Below, one piece after another: positions 1 through 6,375 of a stretch of 14,778 nt of DNA (positions are counted from its first letter, which is position 1; each line of letters begins with the position of its first letter). The translations under genes were made by a program, and so were the position numbers. Below the pieces are notes generated by a model. It saw nothing but the letters and a program-made list of their open reading frames with translations, was not told the origin of the DNA and made no database searches. The stretch is from an uncultured Collinsella sp. (GTDB taxonomy: Bacteria > Actinomycetota > Coriobacteriia > Coriobacteriales > Coriobacteriaceae). The stretch lies in the NCBI GenBank assembly GCA_959596505.1, contig CAUFWM010000035.1, positions 1 to 14,778 on the forward strand, written 5' to 3'.

Positions 1-748
1 CGCGAATCAGACCGAGGTTGCCCTCCTGGATCAGGTCCAGGAACAGCATGCCGCGACCGACATAGCGCTTGGCGATGGAGACGACCAGGCGCAGGTTGGC
101 GCTGATGAGCGCCTGCTTGGCCTCGAGACCCACGTTCTCGATACGGGTCAGGCGACGCATCTCAGCGCGGGTGAGCTCGATCTCGCCCGCCTCGGCAGCC
201 TCGAGCTTCTCGGTGGCGTCAAGGCCGGCCTCGATCTTCATGGCCAGATCGACCTCTTCGGAAGCGGTCAGCAGGTCGACCTTACCGATCTCCTTAAGGT
301 ACATACGAACCGGGTCGCCGGTCAGCATCACCGTGGAGGCATCGATGCCGCGCACGCGCGAACGCGAACGGGACGTTCGCACGGTGCGCTTCTTCTTGCT
401 CTTGGAAGAACCCATCTCGGCGTCGGCCTGACGGGCCATCTTAAGCTCGTGATCGTCGAGCGAGCCGGAATCGTGCTCGTCGTCATCGAAATCATCGGTA
501 TCGCTATCGTTATCGTCATCGTCGACGTCCATGGGGGCGTCGTCGTTTCCGCTCGCGGAGATAATCTGGATGCCGCTGTTGCGCAGCGCGGAATACACCG
601 CGTTGAGCTGCTCGTCAGACACATCGATATCCTTCAGGGCGACCTGAATCTCGTCCTCGGTTACCGAAGTCCTGTTTGAGCCGTTGCCCATGAGCTTTGC
701 AACGTAGGATTCCAGCCCAGTACCCGTGCTCTCACTCTTTTTTGGCAC
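1..748 (-). CDS. rpoD: Primary RNA polymerase sigma factor (sigma-70/SigA), N-terminal part, cut by the window edge
   Basis: Primary sigma factor that directs RNA polymerase to housekeeping promoters. About 249 codons are visible; the rest (regions 2.3-4) lies beyond base 1. Reading from a GTG at 748: a region 1.1-like domain (about residues 28-64), an Asp-rich tract (about 75-100), a Lys/Arg/Ser-rich tract (about 115-134), region 1.2 beginning DPVRMYLKEIG (145-155), a short helical spacer, and region 2.1/2.2 with ANLRLVVSIAKRYVGRGM and LDLIQEGNLGLIR. The GTG is preferred over the in-frame ATG at 763 because AAGGGAG lies 5 bases before the GTG, while nothing comparable precedes the ATG. It follows dnaG by 110 bases with no terminator between, so it is probably cotranscribed. 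A weak extended -10 (TGCTAAAGT, minus strand, 781-789) could add a private promoter, but its -35 is poor. Family call is very secure. Confidence 0.96.
   Translation of the reverse strand, partial: MPKKSESTGTGLESYVAKLMGNGSNRTSVTEDEIQVALKDIDVSDEQLNAVYSALRNSGIQIISASGNDDAPMDVDDDDNDSDTDDFDDDEHDSGSLDDHELKMARQADAEMGSSKSKKKRTVRTSRSRSRVRGIDASTVMLTGDPVRMYLKEIGKVDLLTASEEVDLAMKIEAGLDATEKLEAAEAGEIELTRAEMRRLTRIENVGLEAKQALISANLRLVVSIAKRYVGRGMLFLDLIQEGNLGLIR
497..515 (-). repeat. Short tandem hexamer repeat (GATANC, three units) inside rpoD
   Basis: On the sense strand GATAAC, GATAGC and GATACC follow one another and encode DNDSDT within the acidic tract of the sigma factor. Neighbouring GAT/GAC codons extend the low-complexity run. 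In-frame slippage here would only lengthen or shorten the Asp-rich linker. Confidence 0.6.
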
Positions 749-753
749 AGATT

Positions 754-760
754 CTCCCTT
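754..760 (-). promoter_or_regulatory. Ribosome binding site of rpoD that selects a GTG start
   Basis: AAGGGAG on the minus strand, 5 bases upstream of GTG at 748. It overlaps the second and third codons of the longer ATG (763) reading, so the two starts exclude each other as main sites. The GTG product would begin with MPKKSES. Confidence 0.65.
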
Positions 761-858
761 CATAGTCCACAGGACTCATTACTTTAGCACACACATTGAC
801 GTCTATACCCAAAAATCAGACTGGATATAGGCGCAAATACGCTGGTTGACCACAACAT

Positions 859-2973
859 CTAGGCCTGATCGGCGCCCGCTGTCTCCAAACCGATCAAACG
901 GAACGGGTCAGCCACGCCGCCGATCGACTTTTGGAGCTCGCGCTGGCGCTGAGAATCTTGCATCGCCTGCATCGTCAGCACACGGCGCGCCTCATCGTCG
1001 AGTGACCGGTCCTGACGAAGCTTTGCCTGCGCGGCGCGCATGCGGCGCTTGATGGTGTAGAGCTCGAGGGTATCGAGCATAAACACGATGTTCGTCTCGG
1101 TGGGGTGCTTACTCGTCGATGAAATGCGCCCGGCGCTGACAAGCGACGCCGCCTCGGGACACACCGCGCGCGCCGCATCCATACACGCCGTGGGGTCGGT
1201 GCCCGGCGGCGTCGCGAGCACGGCCCACGCGATGGACTCGTGGCGCGGATCCACCCACTCGATCGAACAGATGCGGTCGGCATACGTACGGAACAGGTCG
1301 GGATAGCTCGTGAGCATCGTCAGCAGCTCGCGCTCCCCCGCCAAAGACTTTCGTTCCAGGTCGGTCAGCACGATCGGCATCGTCGGTGCCACAGACGCGT
1401 CCGTTGCACCGGCAACCGGCGCCGCGCCATCCATGCCAACCGGCACATCGATCGGAGGCATGTCGTCGACGACCTCGACCGGCGCGGCCCCATAGGCCTC
1501 GAGCGGCACATAGTCGTACGGCTCTTCCTCGACCGGTGTGGACACCGGCGGCGTCGCACCCGACGCCCAGGTGCCGCGAGACGCCCCCTGCGAACCAGAC
1601 GCCCGACCGCCTGCGCTGCCTGCGCGCTCGGTCTGCGCCCGCTGGCGCTCGTAGTTCTGCTCGCGACGACGCTCGGCGTCCTCACGCTTGGCAACATCGC
1701 GAAACACACGGCCTGAGCTCGAACGCACCGTCTCCAGATCCAAACCCAGCAGGTCGGCAATCTGGATAAAGTACGTATCGATCATGTAGCTATCGCGCAG
1801 CGGATAGATGAGTGTCAGTGCGTCCTCGAGCGCTTTGGCACGACCGCCCGGCGTGGTAATGTCGCTCGACTCCTGCAGCGAGCGGTACACAAAGTCCATG
1901 AGGGGCTCGGCGGCATCGATGCGCGCCTGCAGCGCCTCGCCGCCATGCGCGGTAATGAACTCCATGGGGTCGTTGCCGTCGGGAAGCACCACGCAGCGCA
2001 GGTCCATCGAATCCTGCTCGATAAACTGAATCGCGCGGCGCGCGGCCTTTTGACCGGCGGCGTCGCCATCGAACATATATACAATACGCTTGGCAAAACG
2101 GGTGAGCGTCTTTACATGATGTTCCGTCAGCGCCGTGCCCAGCGTGGCGACGACGTTTTTAATCCCCGCCTCCCAGCAGGCGATGCAATCGGTATATCCC
2201 TCCACCACGATGGCGGTGTCCTGCGCGACGATAAACTCCTTGGCCCAGTTAAAGCCGTAGAGGTTTCGCTTTTTATGGAACACGCTCGTCTCGGCGGTGT
2301 TGAGGTACTTCGGCTGGCCGTCGCCCATAATGCGCCCGCCAAAGGCGATGTTATGACCCTGCTCGTCAAAGATGGGAAACATCACGCGGTCGTAAAAACG
2401 ATCGGCAAGCTGCCCGCGCCCACGGCTCACGGCCACGTTGGCGTCGATCATCTCCTGCGGGGTAAATCCCGCCTGCGACAGATGCGACACCAGCGCGTTG
2501 CGACCCGGCGCAAAGCCCAGGCAGTAGCGGCGGCAGACGTCGCCGCCCATACCGCGGCTGGCGAAATACTCGCGCGGACGGCTGTCCTTACCGCGCATGA
2601 GCATGGTGTGGTAGAACTGGGCGGTCTCGGCGCACAGGTCATAGATGCGGGCGCGCTTGGTGCCGCGCTCGCGATAAGCACCGGTATCGTGCAGCTCAAT
2701 ACCGGCACGGTCGGCCAGGTAGCGAATCGACTCGGGAAAGCTCAGATTTTCGCGCTTCATGATGTAGGTGAAGACGTCGCCGCCCTCGCCACAGCCAAAG
2801 CAGTGCCACACCTGCGTAGCGGGGATAATGTGAAACGACGGGGTCTTTTCGCCATGAAAGGGGCAGCAGCCCCAAAACTCATGGCCGCGGGGCTTGAGCT
2901 CAACCGTTTCCTGCACGATGGCAACCAGATCGGACGCAGCGCGTACCTGGTCTTTTTCCTCATCGCTAATCAC
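859..2973 (-). CDS. dnaG: DNA primase DnaG
   Basis: Synthesises the RNA primers for lagging-strand replication together with the replicative helicase. The 704 residues show the N-terminal CHC2 zinc domain (C37, H40, C58, C61 in the CPFH and WHCFGCG motifs), the RNA polymerase core (DRFYDRVMFPI at 191-201, FGGR at 211-214, PKYLN at 221-225), and a TOPRIM fold with E258 (VVEGYTD) and D302/D304 (FDGDAAG). A charged then Ala/Gly/Pro/Asp-rich linker (about 430-535) leads to a C-terminal helical helicase-binding domain (about 540-680). It is longer than E. coli DnaG (about 580 aa), mostly because of this linker. The start is GTG, giving GTGATTAG, an 8-base overlap with the end of ribF, with a strong GGGGGTGAG Shine-Dalgarno inside the ribF coding sequence. 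This implies translational coupling to ribF. rpoD follows, the usual dnaG-rpoD pairing. Confidence 0.97.
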   Translation of the reverse strand: MISDEEKDQVRAASDLVAIVQETVELKPRGHEFWGCCPFHGEKTPSFHIIPATQVWHCFGCGEGGDVFTYIMKRENLSFPESIRYLADRAGIELHDTGAYRERGTKRARIYDLCAETAQFYHTMLMRGKDSRPREYFASRGMGGDVCRRYCLGFAPGRNALVSHLSQAGFTPQEMIDANVAVSRGRGQLADRFYDRVMFPIFDEQGHNIAFGGRIMGDGQPKYLNTAETSVFHKKRNLYGFNWAKEFIVAQDTAIVVEGYTDCIACWEAGIKNVVATLGTALTEHHVKTLTRFAKRIVYMFDGDAAGQKAARRAIQFIEQDSMDLRCVVLPDGNDPMEFITAHGGEALQARIDAAEPLMDFVYRSLQESSDITTPGGRAKALEDALTLIYPLRDSYMIDTYFIQIADLLGLDLETVRSSSGRVFRDVAKREDAERRREQNYERQRAQTERAGSAGGRASGSQGASRGTWASGATPPVSTPVEEEPYDYVPLEAYGAAPVEVVDDMPPIDVPVGMDGAAPVAGATDASVAPTMPIVLTDLERKSLAGERELLTMLTSYPDLFRTYADRICSIEWVDPRHESIAWAVLATPPGTDPTACMDAARAVCPEAASLVSAGRISSTSKHPTETNIVFMLDTLELYTIKRRMRAAQAKLRQDRSLDDEARRVLTMQAMQDSQRQRELQKSIGGVADPFRLIGLETAGADQA

Positions 2974-3973
2974 GGATGCTCACCCCCTGCTCACCCAAAT
3001 GATGACGGATATCGTCAATGTTGCCCTCGACGGTCGCGATAAGCTCGTCCAGCGAATCGAACACGCGCGACGGGCGCAGCCAGCGCGTAAACGCCAGCGA
3101 CACCGAGGCGCCGTACAGGTCGCCCGCATACCCGATCAAGTTGGCCTCGAGATGCGCCGAGGCGGCATCGTCGGCATACGTCGGCGGCAGGCCTACGTTG
3201 ACGGCGGCAGGCCACACGGTATCGTCGACCAGCACCAGGCCCTCGTAGACGCCATCGGCAGGAACCTGAATGCCCTCGGGCACCTGGATGTTTGCCGTGG
3301 GAAAACCCATGTCGGAGCCCTGGTGGCGACCGCCGGCAACAACACCTCGCAGCATGTACGGGCGGCCGAGCAGCTCGGCGGCAAGCTCAACATGACCCTG
3401 GCGGAGCTCCTGGCGAATACGGGTGGCGCAGATCGTCTGCCCATCGACGCACAGTAGCTCGTTGCCATAGACGTCAACTCCGTGCTCGGCACCCCATGTC
3501 TGCATCTCGGCAACGCCCGAGGCGCCGCCGCGACCCAGCCTAAAGTCGCTGCCCACGCGAATCGAGCGGATATCGACCACGCGCGACAGTAGCTCAAGAA
3601 AACCCACGTGGTCGATAGCCGCCACCGCAGGCGTAAAGGGAACGGCCACGACCGCATCGACCCCGGTGAGAGCCAGGGCATGCAGACGGTCGGCCGTCGT
3701 CATCAGTTTTTGAGCGGGCGAGGAACTCACCACCACGTCCGGGTCGGGATCGAAGGTAACCACAACAGCCTTGCAGCCGTGGTTACGCGCATCGCGAACG
3801 ACCGCGTCAATCAGTTCGTGATGTCCCCGATGCACACCATCGAATACGCCGATGGCGATCGACGCGGCGCCCAGGCTCGCGCAATCATCAAATGCATCGG
3901 CGGAGACGATGCGGGCCTCATCCGACTCGCCCGCGAAAAAAATACGCGCGAGCTCGCGGGAGGCCAGCATCAT
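2966..3973 (-). CDS. ribF: Bifunctional riboflavin kinase / FAD synthetase
   Basis: Converts riboflavin to FMN and FMN to FAD in the cytoplasm. The 335 residues fit the two-domain family. The N-terminal FAD synthetase (nucleotidyltransferase) domain has GVFDGVHRGH at 42-51, VVTFDPDP near 71-78, and the SDFRLGRGG segment (142-150) where family members have an FRFGKGR-like motif. The C-terminal flavokinase domain starts near residue 200 and has GFPTANI (223-229), GVYEG (241-245), AVNVG (257-261) and the EANLIGYAGDLYG segment (276-288). The ATG overlaps the truB stop as ATGA. A second ATG follows immediately, so the start is uncertain by one codon. Its last bases contain the ribosome binding site and start of dnaG. 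truB-ribF adjacency is common in bacteria; ribF overlapping dnaG is not the textbook arrangement. Confidence 0.96.
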   Translation of the reverse strand: MMLASRELARIFFAGESDEARIVSADAFDDCASLGAASIAIGVFDGVHRGHHELIDAVVRDARNHGCKAVVVTFDPDPDVVVSSSPAQKLMTTADRLHALALTGVDAVVAVPFTPAVAAIDHVGFLELLSRVVDIRSIRVGSDFRLGRGGASGVAEMQTWGAEHGVDVYGNELLCVDGQTICATRIRQELRQGHVELAAELLGRPYMLRGVVAGGRHQGSDMGFPTANIQVPEGIQVPADGVYEGLVLVDDTVWPAAVNVGLPPTYADDAASAHLEANLIGYAGDLYGASVSLAFTRWLRPSRVFDSLDELIATVEGNIDDIRHHLGEQGVSIRD

Positions 3974-4902
3974 CGAACACCGCCGATTGTCTGCGGAAAG
4001 ACATGCTCCATTACAAAGCGACCGCCCTCAATACGGGCGAGCGCCTTGAGTCCGCCATCGAGCACCAGCGCAAACGGCGCCTTCGACGCATCGAAGCCCG
4101 CAAGCGCGCGCTCAATAGGAATACGACGTCCGCACAGCAGATCGTCGGCAAGATCGCCCGGCAAGTCGACGCGCGTGGCGCCCAGCGCCGCAATGGGATC
4201 CAAGGCAAAGCCGGCAGCGGACTCGGCAGAAAGTTCCTCGACCGCATGGCAGGCACCGATGGAAACAACACCGGAGGCCGTACGGCGCAGCGCGGAAATA
4301 TGTGCCGCGTTGTCGCAGGCACGACCCAGGTCGCGAGCGAGCGCACGGATATAGGTGCCCTTGCTCACCGAAAACGCCACGGTCCAAACGCAAGCGTCGC
4401 CCTCACCGCCCACGGCAATCAGGTCGGCGGAGTACACCTCGACCGGACGCGGGGGCAGTGACACGGCATTGCCCTCGCGCGCAGCCTTATAGGCGCGCAC
4501 GCCGTTGACCGAAATGGCCGAAAACGCCGGCGGCACCTGCATCTGCGGGCCCAGCATGGCGCACAGGCGCTCGCGGGCATAGGCCGGATCACGCAGGTCG
4601 GCGGCAACGGGCACCGTGCGGACGGCCTCGCCCTCCGCATCATCGGTATTGGTCTCGACGCCAAACGAGATGTCGGCGACGTAGCTTTTGGTATCGAGCG
4701 TGAGCATGCCCAGCAGGCGCGTTGCCTGGCCCACGCCCACCACCATGACACCCGACGCCATGGGGTCGAGCGTTCCGGCATGGCCGACGCGCCGCTCATG
4801 GAGGGCGCGTCGGCATTGCGAAACCACGTCGTGGGACGTACAGCCCACCGGCTTATCGACGGCGAGCAGCATATTAAGTTGAGAGGGTGTACGACGAGCC
4901 AT
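3970..4902 (-). CDS. truB: tRNA pseudouridine(55) synthase TruB
   Basis: Makes pseudouridine 55 in the T-loop of nearly all tRNAs. In 310 residues the family motifs are clear: DKPVGCTSHDVV (16-27), RRVGHAGTLDPMASGVM with the predicted catalytic Asp at D46, a Tyr-containing KSYVADISFG strand, and GTYIRALARDLG in the second half of the catalytic domain. A weaker C-terminal region (about 230-305) is compatible with a PUA-like extension. The start at 4902 is preferred over Met11 because only the first has even a weak purine-rich site (TGGATG) upstream. The gene begins 15 bases after nrnA ends and overlaps ribF by 4 bases, so it sits inside the operon. Confidence 0.96.
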   Translation of the reverse strand: MARRTPSQLNMLLAVDKPVGCTSHDVVSQCRRALHERRVGHAGTLDPMASGVMVVGVGQATRLLGMLTLDTKSYVADISFGVETNTDDAEGEAVRTVPVAADLRDPAYARERLCAMLGPQMQVPPAFSAISVNGVRAYKAAREGNAVSLPPRPVEVYSADLIAVGGEGDACVWTVAFSVSKGTYIRALARDLGRACDNAAHISALRRTASGVVSIGACHAVEELSAESAAGFALDPIAALGATRVDLPGDLADDLLCGRRIPIERALAGFDASKAPFALVLDGGLKALARIEGGRFVMEHVFPQTIGGVR

Positions 4903-4917
4903 GTACCATCCAAAAAG

Positions 4918-5961
4918 TTAGAGCTCGACGGTCACCGAAGCGGGATCCTCCCCTACCAGCTCGGCAAGCATGGGAAGTGCCACGGTGAGCGTCTCGGAAA
5001 TCGTTCCGGCGTTGGTAAAGCCGGCGGCAGCGTGGTGCCCACCTCCGCCAAAGTTGGCCGCAATCTCGGAAACATCAAGATCGCCCTTGGAGCGCAGGTT
5101 GCCGCGCACCTTGGTATCGCCCTCGATGCCCTTAAGGAACAGGCAGACCTCGACGCCCATCACCGCGCGCACCACATCGACCAGGCCGTCGCACTCATCA
5201 GAGGTGACGCCGCATTCCTTAAGGTCACTTTCGTACGCGTAGCTATATGCCACGCGCCCGTGCGCGACCGTCTTAATACGACCCATGACAATGGACTTGA
5301 GGTGCAAGAACTCGACACGCATGCTCTGGTAGACCTCGAGCGCGACGCGCGCTGGATCGGCACCGTGCGCCACCAGACGCGAGGCAGCATGAAACGCGGC
5401 GGCGTCGGCGTTCTGATACTGAAAACGACCGGTATCGGTGACCAGGCCGCACAGCAGGCAGGTCGCGATGCTATCGCTTGCGGTAATGCCACAATCGGCC
5501 AAAAAACGGTCGATGATCATGGCACAAGCAGCGGCATTGACGCACCTAAGGCTGACCTCGGCAAACTCCTCGCGCGCCGGGTGATGGTCAAAGCATGCCA
5601 CATGGGCCGAACGACGGAGTACCTCGGCGGAATTATTGAGGCGCTCGACGACCGGCACGTCCACCGAGATGAACAGGTCCGGGTTGCCGGTGTAGGCAGA
5701 TGCCGGCACCAGCAGATCGGCGCCCTCCATAAAACGGTAGATGCGCGGAACGGGATCGTCGTCTGCCAGCAGCAGGGCGATGTCCTTGTCGGGGAACACC
5801 TTCATAAGCGAAAGGCCCAGGCCCAACACGGAGCCCAGGGCATCGCCGTCGGGAGAGGTGTGACCCGAGATCGCAATGGAGGACGCATCCACGATAAGCT
5901 CGAGGATGCGTCGTTTAATATCTGCAGACTCGCACGAGGCGAGATCGGCGGAATTAGTCAT
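4918..5961 (-). CDS. nrnA: DHH/DHHA1 phosphoesterase, NrnA-type oligoribonuclease / pAp phosphatase
   Basis: Predicted Mn-dependent phosphoesterase. NrnA-family proteins degrade 2-5 nt RNAs and/or dephosphorylate pAp, and some actinobacterial members also cleave linear dinucleotides from cyclic-di-nucleotide turnover. In 347 residues, the DHH domain has HTSPDGDALGS (34-44; H34, D38, D40), the motif II Asp at D101 (ISVDVP), DHH at 125-127, and the motif IV Asp D176 (VTDTGRF). The DHHA1 domain ends with GGGGHHAAAG (305-314). The Asn often seen after DHHP is not present (DHHPAREEF). ATGACTAA overlaps the rbfA stop by 8 bases, implying coupling. rbfA-nrnA pairing is common in Gram-positive bacteria. 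The fold is certain; the preferred substrate cannot be read from sequence. Confidence 0.92.
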   Translation of the reverse strand: MTNSADLASCESADIKRRILELIVDASSIAISGHTSPDGDALGSVLGLGLSLMKVFPDKDIALLLADDDPVPRIYRFMEGADLLVPASAYTGNPDLFISVDVPVVERLNNSAEVLRRSAHVACFDHHPAREEFAEVSLRCVNAAACAMIIDRFLADCGITASDSIATCLLCGLVTDTGRFQYQNADAAAFHAASRLVAHGADPARVALEVYQSMRVEFLHLKSIVMGRIKTVAHGRVAYSYAYESDLKECGVTSDECDGLVDVVRAVMGVEVCLFLKGIEGDTKVRGNLRSKGDLDVSEIAANFGGGGHHAAAGFTNAGTISETLTVALPMLAELVGEDPASVTVEL

Positions 5962-6364
5962 CTAAAGCTGCCTCCTGGGCGGCATCCGCTATCGGGTAGC
6001 CGTCCTCGTCCTTTTCGATCGCAAGCGTGGCCGGAACGTTTTCCAGCGCACGCGTGATGCGCTCGGCCTCATCGGTCGAGCGATCGATACGAAAATCGAG
6101 CTCGGGCGTGACGCGCCAATCGAGCGAGCGAGCCAGCAGGCTACGAATACGGCCCTTGGCGCTGGCAAGCGCCTCCATGACCTCATCGTAGCGGCTCGCA
6201 TCGCACGACACGTACACGCGCGCGAACGAACGGTCCACCGCGACCTCGACCGCGGTCAGGGTGACCAGGTCGAGACGCGGATCGGAAACCTCAAAGAGCA
6301 GGATATAACCGAGCTTCTCGCGAAGCTGCTCGCCCAAACGGCGGGTTGCCTGCGTTTGCTTCAT
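5954..6364 (-). CDS. rbfA: 30S ribosome-binding factor RbfA
   Basis: Single KH-like domain protein that binds immature 30S subunits and helps 16S rRNA 5'-end maturation. The 136 residues include the N-terminal RRLGEQLREKLGYILLFEVSDPR helix and turn, the central strand RSFARVYVSC, and ITPELD-like TPELDFRIDRS (about 86-96), followed by an acidic tail. Starts 11 bases after infB with GGGGG upstream of the ATG. Its stop overlaps the nrnA start. Size and context (infB-rbfA) are standard. Confidence 0.95.
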   Translation of the reverse strand: MKQTQATRRLGEQLREKLGYILLFEVSDPRLDLVTLTAVEVAVDRSFARVYVSCDASRYDEVMEALASAKGRIRSLLARSLDWRVTPELDFRIDRSTDEAERITRALENVPATLAIEKDEDGYPIADAAQEAALDD

Positions 6365-6375
6365 AGCGCTACCCC

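Noticed and set aside
781..789. Extended -10 (TGCTAAAGT) as a private rpoD promoter
   Set aside because: No acceptable -35 at 16-18 bases and the -10 matches are modest; kept only as a weak possibility.
4780..6057. 425-codon open frame antisense to nrnA, and similar frames at 9143-10456 (nusA) and 1945-3042 (dnaG)
   Set aside because: Same mirror effect; the sense strand encodes proteins with intact catalytic motifs.
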